DNA of 64,000 nucleotides, taken from assembly GCF_004745825.1 (NCBI RefSeq), contig NZ_SRLA01000001.1, positions 868,001 to 932,000 of the forward strand, written 5' to 3'. The notes under the pieces were generated by a model. It made no database searches. It was not told the DNA's origin and worked only from the letters and a program-made list of their open reading frames with translations. Positions within the stretch are counted from its first letter, which is position 1; each line of letters opens with the position of its first letter. Of the stretch, positions 9,055-17,290 are shown in pieces. The position numbers and the translations under genes were made by a program. The stretch comes from Hymenobacter fodinae. GTDB lineage: Bacteria > Bacteroidota > Bacteroidia > Cytophagales > Hymenobacteraceae.

Positions 9055-9804
9055 ATGACCTGCGCTATCCTCGATGATGAACCCCTGGCTCTCGACTTGC
9101 TAGCTGATTATTGCGCGCAGGTACCTGGCCTAGAGCTGAAAGGGCAGTTTGATGATGCGCTGGCTGGCCTAGCCTTTCTGCAGGATACGCCCGTAGACCT
9201 AGTGTTTCTGGATATTCATATGCCGCGCCTCACCGGTGTGCAGCTGGCGCAACTGCTGCCCCAACCTGGCCCGCGTATCATCTTCACCACTGCTTACGAC
9301 CAGTACGCCGTGCGTAGCTACGAGCTGAACGCCGCCGATTATCTGCTTAAGCCCATTGCCTTCGAGCGGTTTCTGCAAGCCGTGCAAAAGGTACGGCAGC
9401 AACTGGCCAGCAGCAGCGCAGCCCCACAGGCTACTGGCCTAGCGCCTGCCCCAACGGCCCCCACTGAGCCTCAGGCAGCCTCCGCCGATGCTATGTTCGT
9501 CAAGAATGAGCACCGCCTGCAGCGCGTCGCCTTCAATGATATTCTCTACATCGAGGGCATGAAGGAGTACCTTATGATTTACACTACCACGGGCAAAGTG
9601 CTCACGTTGCAATCGTTCCGGCGGGTAGAGGAGGTGCTACCGCCCGACCGCTTCGCCCGCATTCATAAATCGTATCTGGTGGCGCTAAGCCGCATTGAGC
9701 ACCTGGAGCGCGGCAAAGTGCAGGTAGCCGGCCGTCTCCTGCCCATCGGCGATACGTACCGGGAGTCGTTTGCTAGCCTAATTAAGGCATATAATCAGTT
9801 ATAA
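9055..9804 (+). CDS. LytTR-family response regulator
   Basis: Receiver domain with DDEP at residues 7-10, phospho-acceptor D53 in FLDIHMPRLTG and lysine in YLLKPIAF. A Pro/Ala linker leads to a LytTR DNA-binding domain (FNDILYIEGMKEYLMIYT, RIHKSYLVAL, LPIGDTYRESF). It is very similar to the regulator at 1852, including the TGxQLAQLLPQPGPRIIFTTA stretch, so the two kinase/regulator pairs arose by duplication. The start at 9055 places the first beta strand directly after the initiator; the frame extends upstream to 9019 without protein-like sequence. Its gene ends just before a strong terminator. Confidence 0.92.
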   Translation: MTCAILDDEPLALDLLADYCAQVPGLELKGQFDDALAGLAFLQDTPVDLVFLDIHMPRLTGVQLAQLLPQPGPRIIFTTAYDQYAVRSYELNAADYLLKPIAFERFLQAVQKVRQQLASSSAAPQATGLAPAPTAPTEPQAASADAMFVKNEHRLQRVAFNDILYIEGMKEYLMIYTTTGKVLTLQSFRRVEEVLPPDRFARIHKSYLVALSRIEHLERGKVQVAGRLLPIGDTYRESFASLIKAYNQL

Positions 9805-9823
9805 CAGTAAATGTAGAAAATAC

Positions 9824-9857
9824 AACAGCCCGGTCAGGTTTTCCTGACCGGGCTGTT
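9824..9857. terminator. Bidirectional terminator between convergent genes
   Basis: A perfect 15-bp inverted repeat (AACAGCCCGGTCAGG and its complement) with a TTTT loop lies between the response regulator and wrbA, which converge here. Confidence 0.85.
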
Positions 9858-9880
9858 GGGTATAGAGGAGTTTGCCTCCC

Positions 9881-10492
9881 TTACTTCGCCAGCTTGCTGG
9901 CAATTTCGGCGGTGTGGCGGCCTTGGAAACGGGCACCTTCCAACTCATTTTCGCTAGGCTGACGCTCGCCTTGGCCACCGGCCACGGTGCTGGCGCCGTA
10001 GGGCGTGCCGCCGGTTACGGTTTCGTGGCCCATCTGACCCTGCCAAGCGTAGGGCAGGCCTACAATCACAAAGCCGTGGTGCAGCAACTCGGTGTGGAAA
10101 GAACGGATAGTGGTTTCTTGGCCGCCGTGCTGGGTGGCCGTGCTCACGAACACACCGCCGGCTTTGCCTACCAATTTACCCTGGGCCCAGAGGGAACCCG
10201 TTGAGTCCATGAAGGCCTGCATCTGGCCGCACACGTTGCCGTAGCGGGTAGGCGTACCGAAGATGATGGCATCGTATTGTTCTAGCTCGTTCGGCGTAGC
10301 TACCGGAATATGCTCAAATGCCTTTTGCGCTCCAGTAGCGCCAATTTGGTCCAGAATGTTCTGGGGCAGTGTTTCGGGCACGCGCTTAACCACTACTTCG
10401 TTGCCGGCTACCTGACGGGCACCTTCAGCTACGGCTTCGGCCATTTTCCAGATGTGACCATACGTGGAGTAGAACAGGACAAGAGTTTTCAT
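9881..10492 (-). CDS. wrbA: NAD(P)H:quinone oxidoreductase WrbA
   Basis: A 203-residue flavodoxin-like protein. It reduces quinones by two electrons using NAD(P)H and FMN, which avoids semiquinone radicals. The phosphate-binding loop [11 protein letters not shown] is at residues 8-18, and [18 protein letters not shown] and [14 protein letters not shown] are the typical FMN and active-site loops. Length and motif order match type IV WrbA proteins. I set the start at [12 protein letters not shown] (10492); the frame extends about 20 residues further without homology-like character. It is a single gene with a palindromic site in its upstream region. Confidence 0.95.
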   Translation of the reverse strand: MKTLVLFYSTYGHIWKMAEAVAEGARQVAGNEVVVKRVPETLPQNILDQIGATGAQKAFEHIPVATPNELEQYDAIIFGTPTRYGNVCGQMQAFMDSTGSLWAQGKLVGKAGGVFVSTATQHGGQETTIRSFHTELLHHGFVIVGLPYAWQGQMGHETVTGGTPYGASTVAGGQGERQPSENELEGARFQGRHTAEIASKLAK

Positions 10493-10889
10493 GGGGTATA
10501 GGGTTTGGGTGAAAGAGGTAAGGTGAAGTCTGCCAAACGTATGTACAGACACTAGGTTGCTGCAAGAATAAGTAGGGCTAATATATGTACATACATGATA
10601 ACATCTGACAATGTTGCGGTCGATTTATTCCCACTATCTATCTACTACCTGATGGCCACGCATTCTGGAGATTGTAAATTTATCCGGATGGTATGCAACC
10701 AAACGGACGAGGACTGGCATCTTCATTCCGAAACCCCGCCTCACCTGCATGTGGTAGGGTTCAGACTACCCTTTTTTATTCTATTCAGTAGCGTATGCAG
10801 CATTCTTACTTGCGCGGCTCAGAACCCCAGGCGGGGGCGGCCGCTGGTGAGCGTCTTACCACCGGACCCCGTGCGGGCCGGGTAACTCC
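10493..10889. promoter_or_regulatory. Divergent intergenic region with TATGTACATA palindrome
   Basis: No convincing gene lies in these 397 bp between wrbA and the sigma factor gene. The palindrome TATGTACATA sits at 10584-10593 and a partial copy (GTATGTACAG) about 45 bp nearer wrbA, which is a reasonable spacing for an operator controlling wrbA. A small open frame at 10595-10885 has no recognisable features. Confidence 0.35.
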
Positions 10890-11579
10890 ATGAGCGCTTT
10901 GTCGGCGTCAATAGGAGGGGGCGGGCTGCGCAGCCTGTTACCAGGCCGAGCCACCACTGCACGCTCGGAGTCCCTATCCTCGTCGTTATCCGCTCCTGTG
11001 CGCACTATCACTCCGCCTTCGCAGCTCTCCGACAATGAGCTGCTCGACGGTTGCCTGTCTGGTAGCCGCCTGATGCAGAAATACCTGTACGAACGTTTCG
11101 CGGGCCGCATGATGGCCGTGTGCATGCGCTACGCTCAAACCACCTTTGAGGCCGAAGACGTGCTGCAGGAAGGGTTTCTGACGGTGTTTAAAAACCTGGG
11201 TAGCTTCCGCCGGGAGTGCCCCCTAGAATTCTGGATTCGCCGTATCATGGTGAATGCCGCCCTGCGCCAGCACCGTCGCAACGCGCCCCTGGTAGCTGTT
11301 AGCGACGGTGGGGAATACCCCGAGGACTTGGCCGGCGAAGAGTTTACCCTCTCAAACTACAATTTCGAAGAGCTCTTGGGCATGATTCAGGACTTGGCGC
11401 CGCGCTACCGCATGGTGTTCAACCTGTTTGCCATTGAGGGCTATGGGCACAAGGAAATCGGCGAGATGCTGGGAATTTCCGAAGGCACCAGCAAATCACA
11501 ATATTCCCGGGCTCGGGCAATCTTGAAAAGTAAAGTAGAGCGTCTCGACGCGCAGCGTACCCATGGCTTCCGCTCCTAA
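10890..11579 (+). CDS. ECF-type RNA polymerase sigma factor
   Basis: A 229-residue sigma factor with a Ser/Ala-rich N-terminal extension of about 45 residues. Region 2 covers CLSGSRLMQKYLYERFAGRMMAVCMRY and FEAEDVLQEGFLTVFKNL. Region 4 covers LAPRYRMVFNLFAIEGYGHKEIGEMLGISEGTSKSQYSRARAIL. The next gene overlaps its end by 17 bp and encodes a membrane-anchored protein, so the pair looks like a sigma/anti-sigma unit. Start ATG 10890 is the first in frame; the first region 2 residues begin near residue 50, so a shorter start is possible. Confidence 0.9.
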   Translation: MSALSASIGGGGLRSLLPGRATTARSESLSSSLSAPVRTITPPSQLSDNELLDGCLSGSRLMQKYLYERFAGRMMAVCMRYAQTTFEAEDVLQEGFLTVFKNLGSFRRECPLEFWIRRIMVNAALRQHRRNAPLVAVSDGGEYPEDLAGEEFTLSNYNFEELLGMIQDLAPRYRMVFNLFAIEGYGHKEIGEMLGISEGTSKSQYSRARAILKSKVERLDAQRTHGFRS

Positions 11580-13182
11580 TAATATGTCTAACAACCCGCG
11601 CCCCTCCGGCGACCTGGAACACTTGTTCCGGCAAACCTTCGCGGAGGCCGAAATTCAGCCACGCACGAACCTCTGGGAACAGCTCGACCACGAGCTGGTA
11701 GTACAACAAAATGATACCTATCGGCGCCGCCTGACGGTGCACCGGTGGGTGGCCGCAGCCTGCCTGCTGCTGGCGCTGGGCTTCGGCGGTTGGGCTGCTA
11801 TGTGGCAACTCAACAAAGGCAACTCGCGGCAGCTGGCTTCCGTTGGCGCACGCTCTGGTAATACCCATAGTGGCCTAGGCACCGGAACATCAGCTGAAAA
11901 TCAAATAGCCCAGTCGGGCCAAGACGGTGCGGCATCTAGCGCCGCCCTAGGTGGTGCACAAGCTGCTGCCGATGCGCAGACGGATGGCTTGCTGGCAACT
12001 GGTCCGCTAGGCCACTCGGGAGCACATAGTACTGCAACGGAAGGCGCAGCAGAAAGCCTGTATGCGGCGGCTGGCGCACCTAGTTCGGCTCATGAACAGG
12101 CCTACCAAGCAGGTAGCCTAGGGAATTATGCTGCCGGCTACCCCAGCGCATACGGGCGCTCTGGTCGCACTCCGGCGGAAAGCAGTGTAAACTACGGCTT
12201 TGCCTCCCAGGGCCAGTACGGCGCTACTTCTACCTCCGACAATGTGCTGAGCCTTTCTTACCTGACGTCGCGGCTGCGGAACTCTTTGGGTCTAGGCCTG
12301 CCCGATACCCTGAAACCTTCTCTGTTGGCGCAGCCAGCCCCGGCTGCCACCCAACTAGCGGCGGTAGAGGCGCCGGAGGCAGAGGAGCGCCAGTCGCCTA
12401 AGCTGTGGCATCGCTTGCGTGTAGGCGGAACGTATGCCGCCTCGGCTTATAACCCCAATATCAACTTCTCGCAGGCCGATAGCAAGGTGAAAGCCGATGC
12501 CGTAACGCTAGCCCTCAACAGCTACTACCGCGAGAGTGCCGAAACGGAGTACCGCCGTAACCTGCGGGCTGGCCTAGCCCAGCGTGTCGCTCTCACCCTT
12601 GACTACGCCATCAGCAAAAAGTGGAGCGTAGGCTCAGGAGTGGAAGTTGCCGAGCAGCGAGCTTCCTCTGCTACTTCGTATGGCTTTATAGATGGCAAGC
12701 AAGTACGCAGCAGCGACCTAGTGATGTTCAACTCTAGCGCTGGTGTGCGCGCGCCGGTACCCCGGGAAGCGCGTACTACCTCCTACCGCTACCGTAGCAC
12801 AGGTATTCCCGTAACGGTGCGCTACGGCTCCAGCAAGCCCGGTGCCACGCTCTACGCCAAAGTGGGCGCTGCCGTAAACGTGCTCCTGAGCTCGCACTCT
12901 GAGCTGGAAGGCTCCCCCACGGTTACCCGCACCTACACGATGTCGTCGCAGGAGTCGCCGTACCGCAAGGTGATGACCACGGTGCGCGGTGGGGCCGGCG
13001 TGCGGTACCAGCCTGCCACTGCCAAGTGGAGCCTCGCCGTAGGGCCCGTTGCCGAAGCCGGCCTGACTACCCTCAACGCCCACCCCAACCAAGCGACTCT
13101 GCACCAGAGCCGCCCCTATTCCGTGGGCCTCGAAGCCAGCGTGGAATTTGGCACCACCCGGCCAGTAGTAGCGCTGCACTAA
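11563..13182 (+). CDS. Membrane-anchored putative anti-sigma partner with C-terminal beta-rich (barrel-like) domain
   Basis: A 539-residue protein overlapping the sigma factor gene. The first 60 residues are soluble and charged (DLEHLFRQTFAEAEIQPRT, LWEQLDHELV), followed by one transmembrane helix near residues 66-87. A Gly/Ala/Ser/Gln-rich, low-complexity stretch of about 190 residues comes next. The C-terminal 260 residues are beta-rich with alternating polar and hydrophobic strands (RVGGTYAASAYNP, GIPVTVRYGSS, SLAVGPVAEAGL), like Bacteroidota outer-membrane barrel domains. The position behind a sigma factor suggests that the cytoplasmic part restrains it. Two ATG starts are possible (11563 or 11584). 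The function is inferred from context; no anti-sigma motif is certain. Confidence 0.6.
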   Translation: MASAPNNMSNNPRPSGDLEHLFRQTFAEAEIQPRTNLWEQLDHELVVQQNDTYRRRLTVHRWVAAACLLLALGFGGWAAMWQLNKGNSRQLASVGARSGNTHSGLGTGTSAENQIAQSGQDGAASSAALGGAQAAADAQTDGLLATGPLGHSGAHSTATEGAAESLYAAAGAPSSAHEQAYQAGSLGNYAAGYPSAYGRSGRTPAESSVNYGFASQGQYGATSTSDNVLSLSYLTSRLRNSLGLGLPDTLKPSLLAQPAPAATQLAAVEAPEAEERQSPKLWHRLRVGGTYAASAYNPNINFSQADSKVKADAVTLALNSYYRESAETEYRRNLRAGLAQRVALTLDYAISKKWSVGSGVEVAEQRASSATSYGFIDGKQVRSSDLVMFNSSAGVRAPVPREARTTSYRYRSTGIPVTVRYGSSKPGATLYAKVGAAVNVLLSSHSELEGSPTVTRTYTMSSQESPYRKVMTTVRGGAGVRYQPATAKWSLAVGPVAEAGLTTLNAHPNQATLHQSRPYSVGLEASVEFGTTRPVVALH

Positions 13183-13300
13183 CCCAGCAGCACAAGGTGG
13201 CCAGCCCCCAACAAGCATACGGAGGCTGGCTGCGTCGGGCGCGGGCATTTCACCTCTCCTGAGCTGTTCGCACGGCTTGGCTCTCCTCTCACCACCCTCT

Positions 13301-13666
13301 ATGAATCGAATCTTTACCCTATTGGCCGCCGGGCTGCTTTTTCTACTTACTGCCTGCAACGCCGATTTATCTGAAGATGCGGCGGCTCCCCCTTGCCCCG
13401 CCGACTTTTCGGTCACGCTCATTGAGCAGCTCAAGCAAAAGCCCAAGCAGAACCCCGCCGTCGAGGTGACGCAGTACACGTATAAAGGCAACACGGTATA
13501 TTTAGTAACCGGCGGCTGCTGCGACAACTTCAACTACCTGTTCGACCACTGTGGCAACGTGCTGTGCGCGGCCAGCGGCGGCCCGGCGGGCAAGGGCGAC
13601 GGCCGCTGCACCGATTTTTCGACTACTGCCACCAATCCCGTCCTACTCTGGCGCGACCCGCGGTAG
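13301..13666 (+). CDS. Small cysteine-rich lipoprotein (DUF6970-like)
   Basis: A 121-residue secreted protein with a lipoprotein signal peptide (LLAAGLLFLLTACN, lipobox Cys at residue 19). The mature part has a block of cysteines in GGCCDNFNYLFDHCGNVLCAASGG and the ending GRCTDF. This resembles the DUF6970 family of Bacteroidota, whose function I do not know. Two cysteines in a row followed by DxxNxL recall metal or disulfide sites. The ATG at 13301 gives a proper signal peptide; the frame extends 24 bp upstream only. It stands alone between the anti-sigma gene and uvrB. Confidence 0.65.
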   Translation: MNRIFTLLAAGLLFLLTACNADLSEDAAAPPCPADFSVTLIEQLKQKPKQNPAVEVTQYTYKGNTVYLVTGGCCDNFNYLFDHCGNVLCAASGGPAGKGDGRCTDFSTTATNPVLLWRDPR

Positions 13667-13893
13667 AGGTGAAATGGTGAGACGGTAAGTTTTTCGTTCT
13701 AGTGGCCTACGCGGCGCGCTAGGCCACTCTTTACCGATGTGCTGTCTTGCTGGGGTTTCTGCTATTGGCCTAGGCCTCTGGCTATGGAATGAAACGCGTC
13801 TATTTATCAGATGCGTTTTTTCTTTTACCGGGAAACCTCCCGTATTCTAATTCAGTTATCATAGGCTACCCTTTCTGGCCTATATTTCCCTGC

Positions 13894-15930
13894 ATGGAAT
13901 ACCAACTGACCTCAGAGTTTAAACCCACCGGCGACCAGCCTACCGCCATTGCGCAATTGGTAGAGGGCGTTACTAACGGGGAGCCGGCGCAGGTGCTGCT
14001 GGGAGCCACCGGCACGGGTAAAACCTTTACCATGGCCAACGTAATTGCCCAAACGGGCAAGCCGGCCCTGGTGCTCTGCCACAATAAAACCCTGGCTGCG
14101 CAGCTCTACGGCGAGTTCAAGCAGTTCTTCCCCAACAACGCCGTCGAGTACTACATCAGCTACTACGACTACTACCAGCCGGAGGCTTACATTGCCAGCA
14201 CCGACGTTTTCATCGAGAAAGACCTGGCTATTAACCAGGAGATTGAGAAGCTGCGGCTGCATTGCACCTCCACGCTGCTCTCGGGCCGCCGCGACGTGAT
14301 TGTGGTGGCGTCGGTGTCGTGCATTTACGGTATTGGTAACCCCGAGGAGTTCGGGAAAAACGTGATTTACCTGGCGCCAGGCCTACGGTATTCGCGCAAC
14401 AACCTGCTCTATTCCTTTGTGCAGATTCTGTACTCGCGCACTGAGCAGGAGTTTACCCGCGGCTCGTTCCGGGTAAAGGGCGATACGGTGGACATCTTCC
14501 CGGCTTACGCCGACCACGCCTACCGCATTTTCTTCTACGGCGACGAGATTGAGGCCATTCACAAGATTGACCCGGCCAGCGGCAAAAAGCTGGGCGACGA
14601 GAAATCGGTGACCCTGTACCCGGCCAACCTGTTCGTGACGGGCAAGGACACGCTTAACCAGGCCATCAAGGAAATTCAGTTCGACATGGTGCAGCAGCAC
14701 GCCTACTTCGAGAAGGAAGGGCGCGATGCCGAAGCCAAGCGCATTGTGGAGCGCACGGAGTTCGACCTGGAAATGATTCGGGAATTGGGCTACTGCTCGG
14801 GCATTGAGAACTACTCGCGCTACTTCGATGGCCGGCAGCCGGGCTCCCGGCCCTTCTGCCTGCTCGACTATTTCCCCGACGACTACCTGCTGGTAGTAGA
14901 CGAAAGCCACGCCACCATGCCTCAGATCCGGGCCATGTGGGGCGGCGACCGGAGCCGCAAGGCCGCCCTTATCGAGTACGGGTTCCGCTTGCCTTCGGCC
15001 TTCGATAACCGCCCGCTCACGTTCAACGAGTTTGAGAGCATGATTCGGCAGGCCGTTTTCGTGTCGGCTACACCCGCTGACTATGAGCTAGCCCGTGCCC
15101 AGGGCGTGGTGGTAGAGCAAATCATTCGTCCGACTGGCCTACTGGACCCGGAAATTGACTTGCGCCCCAGCGTCAATCAGATTGACGACCTGCTGGACGA
15201 GGTAGATAACCGCGTGAAAATGGGCGACCGGGTGCTGGTGACAACGCTGACCAAGCGCATGGCCGAGGAGCTGCAGAAGTACATGGAGCGCTTGGGCATT
15301 AAGTCTCAATACGTGCACTCTGATGTGAAGACCCTGGACCGCGTGGAGATTCTGCGCCAACTGCGCCTCGGCGAAATCGACGTGCTGATTGGGGTAAACC
15401 TGCTGCGCGAAGGCCTTGACTTGCCGGAAGTAAGCTTGGTAGCCATTCTGGACGCCGATAAAGAAGGCTTCCTGCGCGACCAGCGCAGTTTGATTCAGAC
15501 TATGGGCCGTGCCGCCCGTAACGACCGGGGCAAGGTCATTATGTACGCCGACCGGATTACGGGCTCAATGCAGCGGGCCATTGATGAAACCAACCGCCGC
15601 CGCGCCACCCAAATGGCCTACAACGAGGAGCACGGCATTACACCCCGCACGGTGCGTAAGTCCCGTGAGGCCATCATGGAGCAAACGTCCTTGTCAGACT
15701 ACCGCATCGTTGAGGCGCAGGGCTACGCTGGTCCTTCCGATGATGTAACTCTTGCTATTGCGGCCGAGCCGGTAGTATCGGTAATGGCACGCCCTGAGCT
15801 GGAGAAGCTTATCAAGCAAACCGAAAAGCAGATGGAAGCCGCCGCCAAAGACCTCGACTTCCTGACCGCCGCCAAGCTCCGCGACGAGTTAGCCGCCCTC
15901 AAGCAGGTGCTTAAAACCAAGCGCGAGTAG
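13894..15930 (+). CDS. uvrB: Excinuclease ABC subunit UvrB
   Basis: The damage-verifying helicase subunit of nucleotide excision repair. It loads onto DNA with UvrA and then recruits UvrC. The 678-residue length is normal. Motifs seen are Walker A GATGTGKT at residues 37-44, the beta-hairpin region [22 protein letters not shown], helicase motif [17 protein letters not shown], motif [14 protein letters not shown], motif [21 protein letters not shown] and QTMGRAARN. The C-terminal UVR motif ([22 protein letters not shown]) binds UvrC. The start [15 protein letters not shown] is the family start; the frame runs 35 codons further upstream without homology. A strong hairpin follows. Confidence 0.98.
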   Translation: MEYQLTSEFKPTGDQPTAIAQLVEGVTNGEPAQVLLGATGTGKTFTMANVIAQTGKPALVLCHNKTLAAQLYGEFKQFFPNNAVEYYISYYDYYQPEAYIASTDVFIEKDLAINQEIEKLRLHCTSTLLSGRRDVIVVASVSCIYGIGNPEEFGKNVIYLAPGLRYSRNNLLYSFVQILYSRTEQEFTRGSFRVKGDTVDIFPAYADHAYRIFFYGDEIEAIHKIDPASGKKLGDEKSVTLYPANLFVTGKDTLNQAIKEIQFDMVQQHAYFEKEGRDAEAKRIVERTEFDLEMIRELGYCSGIENYSRYFDGRQPGSRPFCLLDYFPDDYLLVVDESHATMPQIRAMWGGDRSRKAALIEYGFRLPSAFDNRPLTFNEFESMIRQAVFVSATPADYELARAQGVVVEQIIRPTGLLDPEIDLRPSVNQIDDLLDEVDNRVKMGDRVLVTTLTKRMAEELQKYMERLGIKSQYVHSDVKTLDRVEILRQLRLGEIDVLIGVNLLREGLDLPEVSLVAILDADKEGFLRDQRSLIQTMGRAARNDRGKVIMYADRITGSMQRAIDETNRRRATQMAYNEEHGITPRTVRKSREAIMEQTSLSDYRIVEAQGYAGPSDDVTLAIAAEPVVSVMARPELEKLIKQTEKQMEAAAKDLDFLTAAKLRDELAALKQVLKTKRE

Positions 15931-16038
15931 CATAGCGCCGGCTCCAATCTGCCAGTATAAGAGCTTTGTGCTTCAGGCACCCGAGTCCTACATCAAAGTT
16001 TAGATTGCGGGCCAAGACTGCACTTCGGCACGAAAGTA

Positions 16039-16096
16039 GAAAGAAGGCACTGGCCTAGCGGGTTGCAACACGCCCGCTAGACCAGTGCCTTCTTTC
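16039..16096 (+). terminator. Terminator downstream of uvrB
   Basis: Inverted repeat arms of 24 bp (16039-16062 and 16073-16096) with one mismatch and a 10-nt loop, followed by a T-rich run. It contains the GGCCTAG motif that is common in this genome. Confidence 0.7.
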
Positions 16097-16115
16097 ATTA
16101 TTTCTCTTACAGCTT

Positions 16116-16652
16116 ATGTCTTTATCCTTACGCCTCAGTATGCTGTTACCCGCTGTATTGGTGCTACAGCTGGCCGCGGCCCAATCAACTCCTCCGCACG
16201 CTAAGAGCCAGGCAAGCCCATTGCCCAACCTCCCAGAAACGGCACTGCAGCCTGTACTTATGAGCACGGTGCTGCCAGCGGCCGGAGGGCAGCGGTTTCA
16301 GTACCAGATTGTGCGGCTCTACAACGACCGGTGCGTGTATCTGGCACCGGCTTGGCATGGCCAGACTAAACTGCAGCCACCCAAGCAGGGGCTGTTTTCC
16401 AACCCCGAGCCTGGCGAAGTAGATGCGCTGTTAGTAGGAGCGCTGAATGAGCTAGCCCAGGAAGGATGGGAGCTGGTGGAGGTGCAAACCTCGGCTCAGC
16501 CCATCAAAGCCACACAAAAGGTAGAAACCTCCCTGGCCTACAATGATCCGCAACGGCCTACCTACACCGGTACCACTGCTATAGAAACGCTCACTCAAAC
16601 GCGCTACCTGTTCCGGAAGCCCCTTACGCCGGCTTCTTCAACACCACGCTAA
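16116..16652 (+). CDS. Secreted protein of unknown function (DUF4177-like)
   Basis: A 178-residue protein with a signal peptide ending near LAAAQ. The mature part contains RFQYQIVRLYNDRC and, further on, LVGALNELAQEGWELVEVQT and TRYLFRKPL. The pattern of a YxIV strand, a helix reading LNxLAxEGWELV and a final beta strand resembles small DUF4177-type proteins, but it carries a longer insertion. No catalytic residues are evident. It starts 20 bp after the uvrB terminator. Its 3' end overlaps the convergent DUF421 gene by 29 bp, so both stop codons lie within the partner's coding region. Confidence 0.6.
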   Translation: MSLSLRLSMLLPAVLVLQLAAAQSTPPHAKSQASPLPNLPETALQPVLMSTVLPAAGGQRFQYQIVRLYNDRCVYLAPAWHGQTKLQPPKQGLFSNPEPGEVDALLVGALNELAQEGWELVEVQTSAQPIKATQKVETSLAYNDPQRPTYTGTTAIETLTQTRYLFRKPLTPASSTPR

Positions 16653-17127
16653 TACGGCCGTTGCGTTCCAGATAGGCCCGTTCTACCTGAGTCACGTCGT
16701 CGAGGTTGCCACTATTGCGGAGGCCTTCCCGTAGGTCCTTCTCCGAAAAGCTAACCTTGCGGAGGTTAAGCGGTAGGAGCTGGCCGTGGTCGATGAGAAG
16801 TAGCGCATCGCCCTTAACCAAGCGGCCTACCGTGTCGGAGAAGAACGCCACGTAGGTGAGCAGTCGGTATAGGCCTATAAGCACGGCACCCGCTGCCAGC
16901 GTAGCCCCGAAGGGAGAGGCCGCCACAATCGCGCGGCTCAGCACAGCCCCAAACACCACCTTCAGTACCATGTCGAGGGTGCTACCGCTGCCGAAAGCTT
17001 GGTGGCCTGCCAGGCGTAACAGGGCAAGCGCCCAGAGGAACACCACAATGGCGCGGGCGCACATCTGCAGGGTAGTGATACTGTGCGAACTCGCGTGGAG
17101 GCCGAGGAGGTCTGATAGAAAGTGCAT
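16624..17127 (-). CDS. DUF421 (YetF-like) membrane protein
   Basis: A 167-residue membrane protein with three N-terminal hydrophobic segments (MCARAIVVFLWALALLRLAG, VVFGAVLSRAIVA, ATLAAGAVLIGLYRLLTYVAF). A soluble C-terminal domain follows, with LVKGDALLLIDHGQLLPLNLRKVSFSEKDLREGLR, which is the DUF421/YcaP signature. The family is widespread and poorly characterised; Bacillus YetF is a relative. It is read from the opposite strand to its left neighbour and overlaps it. No operon partner is evident. Confidence 0.82.
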   Translation of the reverse strand: MHFLSDLLGLHASSHSITTLQMCARAIVVFLWALALLRLAGHQAFGSGSTLDMVLKVVFGAVLSRAIVAASPFGATLAAGAVLIGLYRLLTYVAFFSDTVGRLVKGDALLLIDHGQLLPLNLRKVSFSEKDLREGLRNSGNLDDVTQVERAYLERNGRISVVLKKPA

Positions 17128-17226
17128 AGTAGGAGGGGAGTTAACAGTTCGGTAACATAGCTATACCCACGCGCAAATAGCCAGGTTGCTGTGGAGCTAT
17201 ACTCTAGAATAGTAGGCCTAGCGGGC

Positions 17227-17234
17227 TACCTTTG
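17227..17234 (+). promoter_or_regulatory. Candidate TANNTTTG (-7) box for the GT39 gene
   Basis: TACCTTTG matches the Bacteroidota -7 consensus 57 bp before the GT39 start. No TTG lies at the ideal -33 distance, so the call is tentative. Confidence 0.4.
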
Positions 17235-17290
17235 ACCATAACTTGCTGGGCCGATAAGCTGAGCACCTCGCTATTCTGAAGTATTGTTAT

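Noticed and set aside
10595..10885. A 96-codon frame upstream of the sigma factor
   Set aside because: No recognisable feature, unusual composition and a poor fit with a promoter region; not strong enough to call a gene.
12718..13533. A 271-codon open frame on the minus strand
   Set aside because: It overlaps the anti-sigma-like gene and the small lipoprotein gene on the opposite strand. Its composition is that of a codon-bias shadow, with no family motif.
14383..14910. A 175-codon open frame on the minus strand
   Set aside because: It lies inside uvrB and is a shadow of it.
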